The notes under the pieces were generated by a model, which had not been told where the DNA came from, did no database searches, and was given only the letters and a program-made list of their open reading frames with translations. A program made the position numbers and the translations under genes. Shown in pieces: positions 51,761 through 61,090 of a stretch of 64,000 nucleotides of DNA. The stretch is from Rhodobacteraceae bacterium LMO-JJ12 (GTDB lineage: Bacteria > Pseudomonadota > Alphaproteobacteria > Rhodobacterales > Rhodobacteraceae). Position 1 is the first letter of the stretch, and each line of letters opens with the position of its first letter. The stretch covers positions 2,170,001-2,234,000 of the forward strand of contig JAKGBX010000001.1 of the NCBI GenBank assembly GCA_021555075.1. Reading direction: 5' to 3'.

Positions 51761-52345
51761 ATGTGGGAAGAACGTTTCGCCACCCCCGACTATGTTTTCG
51801 GCAAAAGCCCTGCGCGGTTCCTGATCGAACATGAACGCTGGTTCAAACCCGGTCAAACAGCCCTTTGCGTGGCTGAAGGCGAAGGGCGCAATTCCGTCTT
51901 CATGGCGCAGCAGGGCATGCAGGTCACCGCCCTTGAATTCTCCCCCTCCGCGCTGGCCAAAGCGCGCGCCTTAGCAGATGAGCGCGGCGTCAGCGTCGAT
52001 TTCCGCCAAGTCGACGTTCTGGCCCAGGACTTTGAGGGCGAATTCGATATCGTCACCGGCTTCTTCGTTCAGTTCACTGGCCCGGTTGAGCGCAATAAAC
52101 TCTTTGCCAAGATGCGTAAAGCCACCAAACCGGGTGGCCTGATCATGCTGCATGGCTACACACCCGAACAAGTCGCGCTCGGCACTGGCGGACCGCCCTT
52201 TGTGGAAAACATGTATACCGCCAAAACCCTGCAAGAGGCCTTCCCCGGCTGGGACATTCTCGAAGTCGCAGAATACACCCGCGAAGCCCAAAGCGGCAAA
52301 GGTCTCGCCGCTTATATCGACTTCATCGCTCGCAAGCCGGGGTGA
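51761..52345 (+). CDS. Class I SAM-dependent methyltransferase (TehB/TPMT-like)
   Basis: A 194-residue methyltransferase. SAM-binding motif I is TALCVAEGEGRNSVFMAQQG (about residues 31-50), motif II ALEFSP and motif IV DIVTGFFVQF. The N-terminus WEERFATPDYVFGKSPARFL resembles the TehB/thiopurine-methyltransferase-like group found widely in proteobacteria. The substrate is unknown. The start MWEERF is chosen because the family begins at this tryptophan. It is monocistronic. Confidence 0.88.
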   Translation: MWEERFATPDYVFGKSPARFLIEHERWFKPGQTALCVAEGEGRNSVFMAQQGMQVTALEFSPSALAKARALADERGVSVDFRQVDVLAQDFEGEFDIVTGFFVQFTGPVERNKLFAKMRKATKPGGLIMLHGYTPEQVALGTGGPPFVENMYTAKTLQEAFPGWDILEVAEYTREAQSGKGLAAYIDFIARKPG

Positions 52346-52478
52346 ATCACTGCGGTGCAGAACCCAGCCGATGCGAGTAATATCGGCTTACATGGTGCGC
52401 TCACATATTTCGTGAAGACTGGAAAAGCCCCTCAACCATAACTATCTTCGCTGGGCAGAAGCAAAGAGGCCTTGTTTC

Positions 52479-52793
52479 ATGTCACATCCAATGAACCCTG
52501 CAATTGAAATGGCGATAAAAGCCGCTGAAAACTCGGGTGAGTTCGACAACCTACCGGGAGCAGGCAAGCCGCTCGCGTTTCTCTCCACCCCCAAAGACGC
52601 AGTGATTGATCGTCTGATAAAAGAAAGCAAAGCAAAGCCGTTGGCCGTGCAGCTGAAAAACAAGATTTCAGAGCTTCATCAAGCACTCAAAGCTGAAACG
52701 GATGATGTTGCACGCAAATCCCTGATGAAAGAGATCGCTGACAAGCAACTAAGACTAAACCTCGAACTGGAAGCCATGCGAAAATACGGCTGA
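52479..52793 (+). CDS. DUF1992 (DnaJ-family domain) protein
   Basis: A 104-residue helical protein matching DUF1992, the domain seen C-terminal to J-domains in some DnaJ homologues. The core is GEFDNLPGAGKPLAFLS followed by LIKESKAKPLAVQLKNKISE and LRLNLELEAMRKYG. There is no HPD motif, so it is not a J-protein itself. The start MSHPMNPA fits the family (I-x-x-A-x-x-x-G-E-F-D-N-L-P-G-x-G-K-P-L). The function is unknown. Codons are somewhat less GC-rich than those of neighbours. Confidence 0.85.
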   Translation: MSHPMNPAIEMAIKAAENSGEFDNLPGAGKPLAFLSTPKDAVIDRLIKESKAKPLAVQLKNKISELHQALKAETDDVARKSLMKEIADKQLRLNLELEAMRKYG

Positions 52794-52875
52794 CGAGAAA
52801 GTGCGCCGGAATGGTTTTTGTTCTATGTGCTGCTTGTCGCTATCCTGAAATCAACCTACTTCTGCATCCATCGCC

Positions 52876-53886
52876 CTAGCTTTCCCGCTTGCCCCGCCGT
52901 GGCATGGGCCGCGTCGGGATTTCCTTAAGCAACCCGCCAACCGCCATATCGGCGATATCCGCGTGGGTCACGTCAATGCCACAGACCACCCGGCTCAGCA
53001 CCCAATCGGCACCGTTCAGCGCCGGAGAGCGCACACAGCCCGGAAGCCCGATCACCGGCCTCTCGGCCAACCGCCCGAGAAACAACAGGTTGCCCGGATC
53101 GACCGGCATACCAAACCGTTTGATCTCGCCCCCCGCCACGCGCACCGCCTCCGGCGCGATATCCCCCAAATCCGACGTGGCCGAGCCGGTCAGGATCAGG
53201 ACCAGCCCGTCTTTTCCCGTCTTCAGCTCAGCTTCCAGCGCCTGCGCCAGTTCCCCGGCTTTATGGGGCACCAGAACGACAGCATCCAACGTCACGTTCA
53301 ATGCCTCCAGCCGCGCGGCGATAGCTTCGCGCCCCTTGTCGCCCGCTCCGCCCGCAATCTCGGTGATGATCAACGCCGCCCGCGCGATCTCGGGTCCGTG
53401 CAGGTCCAACGCGCCATGTGCGCTCTCCACCGCCTTGCTCACATCCACTCCCGGCACAGCATACGAGATGATCTTGACCGTGGCGATCATCCCCCCTTCT
53501 GCCATCTGCTGAAAGGGCGGCACCGTGGCTACCGTGATCATCGGGTTCACCCGGTTGACCTCGCGCAGACGCGCCTCATCCATCACCACCACGCCCGGCC
53601 CGGCGGCAATCACATTAACCCGGCCCTTGCCCGGCTGGCTCAGCCGAACATGCGGTCCCGCCCCCGCGATCAGCGCCTCAGCCACAGCCAGCGCCGCGTC
53701 ATCCTCATGCAGATCTCCGACCTCAAGCCGCGCAATCACCACGCTCGCAATGCCCGCTCGGCCCAACATCTCGATATGGGCGCGCTCCAACATCTGCCCC
53801 TTGCGCAGCCGCTTTTCACCCGCCTTGACCGAATGCGCCAGAATGGCCCCCTCGGCCTCACCTACGGGAACATCGCCGAACTTCAT
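52876..53886 (-). CDS. Molybdopterin-binding protein (MoaB/MoeA C-domain type)
   Basis: A 336-residue protein. The N-terminal part (MKFGDVPVGEAEGAILAHSV) resembles the first segment of MoeA. The C-terminal part is a MogA/MoaB-like molybdopterin-binding domain with LVLILTGSATSDLGDIAPEA, similar to the G-G-(T/S)-S motif, and KRFGMPVDPGNLLFLGRLAE. It probably works in molybdenum cofactor synthesis, transfer or cytosine dinucleotide attachment. Its start overlaps the upstream XdhC gene by 4 nt, so the two act together in maturing a molybdo-hydroxylase. Confidence 0.88.
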   Translation of the reverse strand: MKFGDVPVGEAEGAILAHSVKAGEKRLRKGQMLERAHIEMLGRAGIASVVIARLEVGDLHEDDAALAVAEALIAGAGPHVRLSQPGKGRVNVIAAGPGVVVMDEARLREVNRVNPMITVATVPPFQQMAEGGMIATVKIISYAVPGVDVSKAVESAHGALDLHGPEIARAALIITEIAGGAGDKGREAIAARLEALNVTLDAVVLVPHKAGELAQALEAELKTGKDGLVLILTGSATSDLGDIAPEAVRVAGGEIKRFGMPVDPGNLLFLGRLAERPVIGLPGCVRSPALNGADWVLSRVVCGIDVTHADIADMAVGGLLKEIPTRPMPRRGKRES

Positions 53887-54845
53887 GGCGCCCTCAATTC
53901 CGCGATCACCTCGGCCAGGATCGACACCGCAATCTCCGCCGGACCCGCCGCCTTGATATCAAGCCCGATCGGCGCATGCAGCCGCGCCAACTCGGCGTCT
54001 GAGAACCCCGCCGCCTTCATCCGCTCCACCCGCTTGGCGTGGGTGCGCGTCGAGCCCAGCGCCCCAAGGTAAAACGCCTTTGAGCGCAAGGCTACGTTCA
54101 ACGCGGGATCATCCAGCTTGGGATCATGCGTGAGCAGCACCAAACCGGAGCGTGCATCAAGCCCCAAGGCGCGCACCGCCTCATCAGGCCAGTCCTCAAG
54201 GATCGTCTCGCCGGGAAACCGCTCTGCCGCGCCAAACGCCGGTCGCGGATCAATCAAAAGCGGGTCGAACCCCGCCAGCCGCGCCATCGGCACCAGTGCC
54301 TGCGCGATATGCACAGCCCCCACAATGATCAACCTCAGCGGCGGGTTGTGAATGGTGACGAACGCGCCATTCTCCTCGAACCCCGAAGCGTCCATGCGGA
54401 ACCGATCCTCAAACCCTTCGCGCGCCAGATAACGCGCGCCTTCCCCTTCGGGCGAGATCACGGCGATCCGTTCACGCTCTGCGCGCGCCGCGACCAACTC
54501 TTCCAGCAGACCCAGCGGCAAGACCGTGCCAATCGGTTCGACCATCACCCGGATCGTGCCACCACAGGCCAATCCCACGGCAAAGGCATCGCCATCCGCA
54601 ACGCCATATTCCAACATCCGCGGCGCGCCCTCAGCAATCGCCTCGATCGCCTCAAGGACCACATCGCCTTCCACACAGCCCCCCGAAACCGATCCCGCGA
54701 TGGCGCCCTCCTGTGAAATCACCAACTGGCTGCCCACACGGCGCGGCGCACTGCCCCATGTCTGAACCACCGTGGCCAATGCCACCTTGCGACCCTCGCG
54801 TACCCATTCCAGAGCGATTTCCGGCATGTCATCGAAACGCTGCAT
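53883..54845 (-). CDS. XdhC/CoxI family molybdenum enzyme maturation protein
   Basis: A 320-residue protein that sulfurates and inserts the Mo cofactor into xanthine dehydrogenase-like enzymes. The N-terminal XdhC_CoxI motif VALATVVQTWGSAPRRVGSQ precedes the conserved cysteine in GSVSGGCVEGDVV. The Rossmann-like C-domain spans LRLIIVGAVHIAQALVPMA and LLTHDPKLDDPALNVAL. The start MQRFDDMP replaces an upstream ATG without context. It overlaps the molybdopterin-binding gene by 4 nt. No molybdo-hydroxylase subunits lie in the window; they may be elsewhere. Confidence 0.9.
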   Translation of the reverse strand: MQRFDDMPEIALEWVREGRKVALATVVQTWGSAPRRVGSQLVISQEGAIAGSVSGGCVEGDVVLEAIEAIAEGAPRMLEYGVADGDAFAVGLACGGTIRVMVEPIGTVLPLGLLEELVAARAERERIAVISPEGEGARYLAREGFEDRFRMDASGFEENGAFVTIHNPPLRLIIVGAVHIAQALVPMARLAGFDPLLIDPRPAFGAAERFPGETILEDWPDEAVRALGLDARSGLVLLTHDPKLDDPALNVALRSKAFYLGALGSTRTHAKRVERMKAAGFSDAELARLHAPIGLDIKAAGPAEIAVSILAEVIAELRAP

Positions 54846-55005
54846 AACTCTCCCTTTCCCACGCGCGCAGGGTACTATTCGACAATCGTCTGTCGCACCC
54901 CGCCAGCTCCGCACTTCACCAGGATACTATCAGTCTGGCACGAAAAAGGGGCAAGGCCCATTGCCTCGCCCCCGCGATCTTACCCGCGCTTAGCGACGAA
55001 ATACC

Positions 55006-56724
55006 CTACTGCGTCGATGCCGTTCGCAAAAGTGGGGTGATCCGGCGCACGGTGGCCCGGCGGTTTTCGCGTTCCGCCAGCGATGTGCGGATCTTGAGGT
55101 TCGATTCGCCATAGCCCTGCACCACCATGTTTTCCGGCGGCACGTCGAAATACTCGGTCAGCGCAAGCGCGACCGATTCCGCCCTGCGGTCTGACAGGGC
55201 AAGGTTGTAGGTGGCGTTGCCCACCGCATCGGTATGCCCCTCAACAAGAAACACCTCGTAAGGGTTGCGCTCAATCAGGCGCTGCATGGCATCGCCCAGA
55301 ACCCTGAGTTCTTCGGCCTCCGAAGCACGAATAGCTGCCGAACCGGTGTCAAAAGTCACCGCTTCCAACTCGATCACCGGCACCAATTCACGCACCGCAC
55401 GTATCTGACGAATCTGTTGCAACGAAAAGCTGCGCTCAAAGCGCAGATCATCCTGCGCCGCCAACGCGAGCCGCAACTCATCTGCTGTGACATCCTCAGT
55501 CGCGATTGCGCGCTGACGCGGCTTGGGCAGCGCACTGATTGTCACCGGGTTTGCCGCGGAAGTATCGTCGAACAACACAACCTCCTGACCCTCCGGCGTC
55601 ACCCGCACCCGGCTCAGAACCTGGCCGTTTGCCGCCTTGACGGTCACCACCCGCGCACCGTTCTTGCGATAAATGGTTTCGCGCGTCGAGCCATCGTTGA
55701 ACCGTTCGGTCCTGACCTCGACACCAGGGCGGCGCAACAAGACGTTGTCATCTTTGAGCACCTCATATTCCCCGTCTTCACGCTGCACCACGACGCGATC
55801 TCCAGAGTTGGCGACCACCTTCTTGCCATTGCTCAGCATCGCCCCGACCGCGACAGCCCCAATCGCACCGATGGCGAATTTCTCAAAATCGCTCAGCCCG
55901 TCCTTCTTGGCACCGGCTTTCGCCGTGACGGCTGTGCCAAAATCCTCGTCGCTTTTGCGCGTGTCGGCCTCGGTCACGGTTTGGGTTTCCACCTCGGCAC
56001 CTTCGGCTACCTGATCGGTATCGGCATTGGCAGAGGCTTGCGCCTCGACCGTCGCATTGGCGGCTGCGGTGCTCTCGGCTGTATCATCCTGCTGCACCTC
56101 GACCTGCGCGGCCTCGCCAGCGTTGCTGCCACCTTCCGGCGCGGTCTCGCTTCTGCCGTCGTTCGACGTATCCAATCCGGCGCGACCCGCTTCCGTCTCA
56201 GCCTCGGCCCGCGGCTCCGGCGCAGACGACTCCTCTGCCACTTCCGGCGTTGCTTCAGGCTCCGGCGCGGACGTCTCCTGCGCCGCCATCGCCGTATCAT
56301 CCTGCGGTTCTGCTGTCGGTTCCGCCGACGCTTCATTCCCGGCCTCGTTCCCGGCGTCCGCTGCCCCGGCCTCCGCCGCATTGGCCGCGCCGCCGCTCGG
56401 CGCGCCAAGCACCGCCAGCAGATCGCCTTGCCCCACGACAACCCCTCCGCCGTCGTTCAACTGCCCGGTAAACACATGCTTCTGCCCGCCATCGTCGAAT
56501 ACGCAACGCGCGAATTGTCCACCCATGCCCCCGGCTCCGGCGTCCGGCACCCTTGGCGACACTGTGCCCGCCTGCGCCCTGAGCTGATCTGTCCAGACCT
56601 CGCCATCGGCATTGACGCAGGGCGGCAATCGTCCCGCCGCGCTCTGTGCCGTTACCGCCCCGGGCATCGCCAGGGAAAGCCCCATCAGAAATGCCGTGCT
56701 CGATTTCAGAAATGTCTTTGTCAT
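55006..56724 (-). CDS. OmpA-family protein with low-complexity acidic region
   Basis: A 572-residue envelope protein with a signal peptide (MTKTFLKSSTAFLMGLSLAM, cleaved near TAQSA). A roughly 150-residue Ala/Glu/Thr/Ser-rich region follows (about residues 115-260), then a hydrophobic helix (KFAIGAIGAVAVGAMLS). The C-terminal OmpA domain (about residues 460-570) contains EGHTDAVGNATYNLALSDRR with the peptidoglycan-binding TD...N...LS..RA..V pattern. It probably links the membrane to peptidoglycan. It is flanked by cox-type maturation genes but is likely unrelated in function. Confidence 0.88.
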   Translation of the reverse strand: MTKTFLKSSTAFLMGLSLAMPGAVTAQSAAGRLPPCVNADGEVWTDQLRAQAGTVSPRVPDAGAGGMGGQFARCVFDDGGQKHVFTGQLNDGGGVVVGQGDLLAVLGAPSGGAANAAEAGAADAGNEAGNEASAEPTAEPQDDTAMAAQETSAPEPEATPEVAEESSAPEPRAEAETEAGRAGLDTSNDGRSETAPEGGSNAGEAAQVEVQQDDTAESTAAANATVEAQASANADTDQVAEGAEVETQTVTEADTRKSDEDFGTAVTAKAGAKKDGLSDFEKFAIGAIGAVAVGAMLSNGKKVVANSGDRVVVQREDGEYEVLKDDNVLLRRPGVEVRTERFNDGSTRETIYRKNGARVVTVKAANGQVLSRVRVTPEGQEVVLFDDTSAANPVTISALPKPRQRAIATEDVTADELRLALAAQDDLRFERSFSLQQIRQIRAVRELVPVIELEAVTFDTGSAAIRASEAEELRVLGDAMQRLIERNPYEVFLVEGHTDAVGNATYNLALSDRRAESVALALTEYFDVPPENMVVQGYGESNLKIRTSLAERENRRATVRRITPLLRTASTQ

Positions 56725-56839
56725 GTCATCTTCTCCGACTCTCAAGATTTTGTCGTCCAAGATACCAACGCATGACACGGCCCAGTTGTTGCATGGAGGT
56801 TTCCCGATGCCGCAAGCACGCCGAACCCCAAGGCGAACC

Positions 56840-58099
56840 TCAGCCCTGCATCATCGCCATCAACCGGTCCTTCTCGCCCACATCTCCCACCCGCGAGATC
56901 GCCTCGGCCAACTCCTCCAGCGTGGCAATCGAATGCCCGGCACGAAACGCATCCACATGTGGCAGCATCGCCATGATCCCTTGCGCTTTCGGGGCGAACC
57001 CGTCCCACCTCAGCAGCGGGTTGAGCCAGATCAACCGCCGCGCACTTAGGTGCAGCCGTTCCATCTCGCGCGTCAAAAGCTCAGGCTCATCGCGATCCAA
57101 CCCATCGGTGATCAACAACACAACCGCACCCTGCCCCATCACCCGGCGCGACCAGTCGCGATTGAACGCATGCAGGCTTGCCCCGATCCGCGTGCCACCC
57201 TCCCAATCCTGCGCCTCGGCCCCCGCCGCCGCCAGCGCCTGATCAACATCGCGGGTCGCCAGATGGCGGGTGATATTGGTCAACCGTGTGCCAAAGGTAA
57301 ACGCATGCACCTTGGCCCAGCCCGCGCCGCGCGTGTTGATCACCGCATGCAAGAAATGCAGCACCATGCGGCTATATTGGCTCATCGAGCCGGAAATATC
57401 GCACAGCACCACCAGATTGGGCCACCGCATCTTCGGCGCTTTCAACTCCAAAGCATGAAGCTCGCCCCCGCGCCGCATCGCGCCCCGCATGGTGCGCCGC
57501 CAATCCAAGGCATGCCCAACAAGCGCCGCCTTGGTGCGCCGCGATGGCAGCGGCTTGACCGGCAGCGAAAGGCGCGCCAACATCCGCTTGGCCTCGGCAA
57601 TTTCCGCGGTGCTCATCTGCTCGAAATCAAGACTGCGCAGCCGCTCCCCGCGTGACATGGTGCGCGAGGCATCAATCTCGATCTGGATTTCCTCGTCGCT
57701 CTCATCCTGCATCTCGGGCGCATCGCGCGCCGCCCCGTCCAACAACGCTTCTGCCGCGCGCTTCTCCGCCGCATCGGCGCGGCGATCCTCCTGCACGCCC
57801 CGAAGCGCGGGCAGCATCATCGCCATCATATGCTCCATGAAACGCGGATCGCGCCAATAGAGCCGAAACACCTGCGCAAAAATCTTGCGATGCTCTGGCC
57901 GGTTCACGAAACAGGCATGCAGCACCCAGTAAAAATCAGCCTTCTCGCTAAATCCCGCCGCCTCAACCGCGCGGATTGCATCAATCACCCGCCCCGGCCC
58001 AATCGGAAGACCCGCCTTCCTGAGGGCGCGGGCGAAATGGGTGATGTTATGGGCCAGCTTGGGATTTTCCGGAAGATCAAGCGGGATGTGTTCAGCCAT
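56840..58099 (-). CDS. CoxE-like VWA domain protein
   Basis: A 419-residue protein with a von Willebrand A domain near the C-terminus. The metal-ion site is LVVLCDISGSMSQYSRMVL (DxSxS, about residue 237) and the later LLITDGLDRDE. It belongs to the CoxE/YegL-like family that works with a MoxR ATPase in metal-enzyme maturation, as for CO dehydrogenase and other molybdo-hydroxylases. The start MAEHIPLDLP overlaps a small ORF by 8 nt. Its AAA partner lies just upstream on the same strand. Confidence 0.92.
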   Translation of the reverse strand: MAEHIPLDLPENPKLAHNITHFARALRKAGLPIGPGRVIDAIRAVEAAGFSEKADFYWVLHACFVNRPEHRKIFAQVFRLYWRDPRFMEHMMAMMLPALRGVQEDRRADAAEKRAAEALLDGAARDAPEMQDESDEEIQIEIDASRTMSRGERLRSLDFEQMSTAEIAEAKRMLARLSLPVKPLPSRRTKAALVGHALDWRRTMRGAMRRGGELHALELKAPKMRWPNLVVLCDISGSMSQYSRMVLHFLHAVINTRGAGWAKVHAFTFGTRLTNITRHLATRDVDQALAAAGAEAQDWEGGTRIGASLHAFNRDWSRRVMGQGAVVLLITDGLDRDEPELLTREMERLHLSARRLIWLNPLLRWDGFAPKAQGIMAMLPHVDAFRAGHSIATLEELAEAISRVGDVGEKDRLMAMMQG

Positions 58100-58268
58100 C
58101 AAACACCCCGACCTCGGCGCAGGCCTCTTCTCCCTCTCCCTTGCGAAACAAAAGGTCCGTGAACCACCCTCGCCCCTCAACGCTACTCTCTAACAGCGCA
58201 AGGGCGAGCTTTGGGTCGACAAAGTCAAAAGCCGGATCGCCCTCAAGATCGAAAACATTCTGCATCAT
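58092..58268 (-). CDS. Small protein between the MoxR ATPase and CoxE-like genes
   Basis: Predicted as MMQNVFDLEGDPAFDFVDPK followed by LALALLESSVEGRGWFTDLL and an acidic tail, 58 residues from the ATG at 58268. A GTG at 58280 would add four residues. It sits tightly between the two genes and overlaps the CoxE-like start by 8 nt, as translationally coupled genes do. No known family is recognised. It may be a small linker subunit of the MoxR-VWA pair. A non-coding overlap cannot be excluded. Confidence 0.5.
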   Translation of the reverse strand: MMQNVFDLEGDPAFDFVDPKLALALLESSVEGRGWFTDLLFRKGEGEEACAEVGVFDG

Positions 58269-58284
58269 CGCGCCCCGCACACTC

Positions 58285-59193
58285 TCATACCGGCTCCAGC
58301 GACTCTTTCACCTCGTCCAAAATCCGCTTGGCCTCTGAACCCTGCAATTTTTGAATATCGTCCTGATACTTCAAAATCGCCCCCACCGTATCCGCAATCA
58401 CCTCGGGCGATAGATCAATCACATCCAGCGCTAACAGGCATTTCGCCCAATCAATCGTCTCGGCCACGCCCGGCTTCTTAAACAGATCCTCGGTGCGCAA
58501 CGCCTGCACAAACGCCACCACCTGCCGGCTCAACGCCTCAGCGGCCTCGGGCGCGCGGGCATGCAAAATCTCAATCTCACGCTCAAAATCCGGATAATCC
58601 ACCCAATGATAAAGACAGCGCCGTTTCAGCGCATCATGCACTTCGCGCGTGCGGTTACTGGTCAAAATTACAATCGGCGGCTCGGGCGCCTTGATGGTCC
58701 CAAGCTCTGGGATCGTCACCTGAAAATCGCTCAGCGCTTCCAGCAAGAATGCCTCAAACGGTTCATCCGTGCGGTCCAACTCATCAATCAGCAACACTGG
58801 CGCGCCGCCGGGTTGGGGCCGCATCGCCTGCAACAAGGGCCGCTCGATCAGATATTCCTCGGTGAACAACTCGGTTTTGAGCAGATCACGATCTGCCCCA
58901 CCCGCCGCCTCTGCCGTGCGAATGGCGATCATCTGCTCGGCGAAATTCCATTCATAAACCGCGCTCGACGCGTCCAGCCCTTCATAACATTGCAACCGGA
59001 TCAACCGCCGCCCGAGCCCGGCCGCAATCGCCTTGGCGATCTCGGTCTTGCCAACGCCCGCCTCGCCTTCCAAAAACAATGGCCGTCCCAGCTTCAGCGC
59101 CAAAAACACCACCGTCGAAAGCGCGCGGCCACAGACATAATCCTGTCCGGCCAACATGGCCTGCACATCATCAATATTCGCCATACTGCTCAT
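58285..59193 (-). CDS. MoxR/CoxD-type AAA+ ATPase
   Basis: A 302-residue AAA+ ATPase. Walker A is LEGEAGVGKTEIAKAIA (about residues 32-48), Walker B PVLLIDELDRTDEPFEAFLL, with sensor-1 PPIVILTSNRTREVHDALKRR. It acts with the VWA partner as a chaperone in cofactor insertion, as CoxD does for CO dehydrogenase. The start MSSMANID has a GGAGGG ribosome-binding site 6 nt upstream; a longer frame is a leader artefact. It is the first gene of the cox-type maturation operon and is divergent from the glycosyltransferase gene. Confidence 0.93.
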   Translation of the reverse strand: MSSMANIDDVQAMLAGQDYVCGRALSTVVFLALKLGRPLFLEGEAGVGKTEIAKAIAAGLGRRLIRLQCYEGLDASSAVYEWNFAEQMIAIRTAEAAGGADRDLLKTELFTEEYLIERPLLQAMRPQPGGAPVLLIDELDRTDEPFEAFLLEALSDFQVTIPELGTIKAPEPPIVILTSNRTREVHDALKRRCLYHWVDYPDFEREIEILHARAPEAAEALSRQVVAFVQALRTEDLFKKPGVAETIDWAKCLLALDVIDLSPEVIADTVGAILKYQDDIQKLQGSEAKRILDEVKESLEPV

Positions 59194-59414
59194 TACGGCC
59201 CTCCTGTTGGTCACAGTCCTGCACGGCCCCGCCCCGCCGTCAAGCAACACGCCACACCCCGAGCTAAACGCATGCGCAATGATTGACGCCACGCGCCTCA
59301 AATGCGAAGGTCTTTCTCAAGAAAAGCACGGGTTTACACCGGCATGAGATGGCGAAAACGTCAGACGGGCAGAACAATGCAAACCAAAACCGCAACACCG
59401 GCGGGGCATCCGTA

Positions 59415-60446
59415 ATGCGGATCACTGCGGTGACATGTGTGAAAAACGAAGGGCCGTTCCTGTTGGAATGGATCGCCTTCAATCGTCTGATCGGGGTCAC
59501 GGATCATCTGTTTTATTCCAACGATTGCACCGATGGCACCGACCGCCTTCTCGATGCCTTGGCCGCGCGCGGCATCGTACAACACCTGCCCAACCCCGCG
59601 ACCGGGCGCAATTACCAGATGGAGGCGCTGAAAGACGCCGCCAATCAGGACATCGTGACCAATGCCGAATGGGTCTGGGTGGCCGACGTCGATGAATTTC
59701 TCAACATTCATGTGGGGGATCACACCATCCCCGCCCTGATCGACGCCTGCGACAACCCGCAAGCCATTTCAATCACCTTTCAATTCTTTTCCAACAATGA
59801 CGTGATCGGGTTTGAGGATCGCCCGGTGATCGAACAATTCACCCGCTCTCATAACCCCGACCTCTGGTGCGGCGAAACCGCGATTGAGGTCAAGTCCCTC
59901 ATGCGTCACGATTTTCCGCTGCAATATTTCGGCGCGCACCGTCCGTTTTTTCGCAAGAACCTGCCACCACGTAAACGCCCGAAATGGACCGACGGGTCCG
60001 GGCGCGAGGTTCAGCACCGCTTCCTCGTCGCCGCCAACCCACGCCGTATCCGCAAGTTCCCGGCACAGGGCGCGCGCGAATTCGCCACACTCAACCACTA
60101 TGCCCTGCGTTCCCTCGACAGTTATCTGGTCAAGAATGACCGCGGCGACGTGAACCGCGAAAACCGCGCCTTTGACGATACCTACTGGCGCGAACGCAAT
60201 GATGACGCCTATCTCGACACCTCGATTCAGCGCTACTTGCCTGACCTTAAGAAGGCGCTGGATGTTCTGAAATCCGATAAAGAGATCAAAGCACTACATG
60301 ACGAAGCTGTTGCACTTCACATGGCCAAACGTAACGCGTTGATGGACCAACCGGCTTACGCCGAAATGCACACCCACCTCAAATCCGCTCCCAAGATCAG
60401 CCCCCAGGAAGAAGAAATGCTGATCAAACTCGGACTCGCCTCATGA
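59415..60446 (+). CDS. Family 2-like glycosyltransferase (DUF23/GT92-type fold)
   Basis: A 343-residue glycosyltransferase starting MRITAVTCVKNEGPFLLEWI. Nucleotide-binding features are VTCVKNEG and the acidic metal motif VWVADVDEFLNI (about residue 92), matching the Glyco_tranf_2_4 group. The C-terminal half is helical and charged. It probably adds sugars to an envelope polysaccharide. A start at 59349 (MAKTSDGQ) is also possible, but neither site has a strong ribosome-binding site. It overlaps the sulfotransferase gene by 4 nt and shares clear similarity with the C-terminal half of the third gene of the operon. Confidence 0.87.
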   Translation: MRITAVTCVKNEGPFLLEWIAFNRLIGVTDHLFYSNDCTDGTDRLLDALAARGIVQHLPNPATGRNYQMEALKDAANQDIVTNAEWVWVADVDEFLNIHVGDHTIPALIDACDNPQAISITFQFFSNNDVIGFEDRPVIEQFTRSHNPDLWCGETAIEVKSLMRHDFPLQYFGAHRPFFRKNLPPRKRPKWTDGSGREVQHRFLVAANPRRIRKFPAQGAREFATLNHYALRSLDSYLVKNDRGDVNRENRAFDDTYWRERNDDAYLDTSIQRYLPDLKKALDVLKSDKEIKALHDEAVALHMAKRNALMDQPAYAEMHTHLKSAPKISPQEEEMLIKLGLAS

Positions 60447-61090
60447 GCCGCCAGATCGTGATCAACCTTGGCCTGCCCAAATCCGGCACCACCACGTTGG
60501 CCCGCGCGCTCAAGGAAGCCGGTTTCAAGGTAGCTGACTACCGCATTCGCTGGCGCGACACCGACAACAAGAACCTGCGTGGCCGCTATGTCGGTGGCCA
60601 GATGTACCAAGGGTATTTCACCTCAGGCGACCCTCTGGAAACGCTGGCGGAATTCGACGCCTTCTCCGAAATCGGCATGACCAAGGGCAACCTCTCCTAT
60701 TGGCCCCAGACCGATTGGGGCATCATCGCCGCCCTTCGCGCCCATCACCCCAGCGTGCGCTTCCTCGCTTCAACCCGCGATCCGCGTGATCAGGCGCTCA
60801 GTATGCTGAAATGGTCCGATATGGGCATCGAACGACTGCCCAAACTCACCGTGCCGGGTCTGCCGCGCGGCTTTGGCCACACCAACCTTGAACGCGCTCA
60901 ATGGATCGCGTCGCACCATGCCTTCCTGCGCCATGTCTTTGCCGACGCCGACGACTTCCTCGAATACGATATTTCCGACCACGAGGCACCGAGCAAAATC
61001 GCCGCCTTCCTTGGCCGTGACCTGCCTTGGTGGGGTCGGCTCAACGTCAATCACGAACTGGAAAAACTAGTCAACGGCAAGGTGGCCTGA
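60443..61090 (+). CDS. Sulfotransferase family protein
   Basis: A 215-residue P-loop-type sulfotransferase. The PAPS 5'-phosphosulfate loop is LGLPKSGTTTLARALKEAGF (residues 9-28). The 3'-phosphate contact region is FLASTRDPRDQALSMLKWSD (about residue 108), and the C-terminal helix contains DLPWWGRLNVN. It is predicted to transfer sulfate from PAPS to a carbohydrate made by the neighbouring glycosyltransferases. It is in the middle of the operon, coupled on both sides (4-nt and 1-nt overlaps). Confidence 0.9.
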   Translation: MSRQIVINLGLPKSGTTTLARALKEAGFKVADYRIRWRDTDNKNLRGRYVGGQMYQGYFTSGDPLETLAEFDAFSEIGMTKGNLSYWPQTDWGIIAALRAHHPSVRFLASTRDPRDQALSMLKWSDMGIERLPKLTVPGLPRGFGHTNLERAQWIASHHAFLRHVFADADDFLEYDISDHEAPSKIAAFLGRDLPWWGRLNVNHELEKLVNGKVA

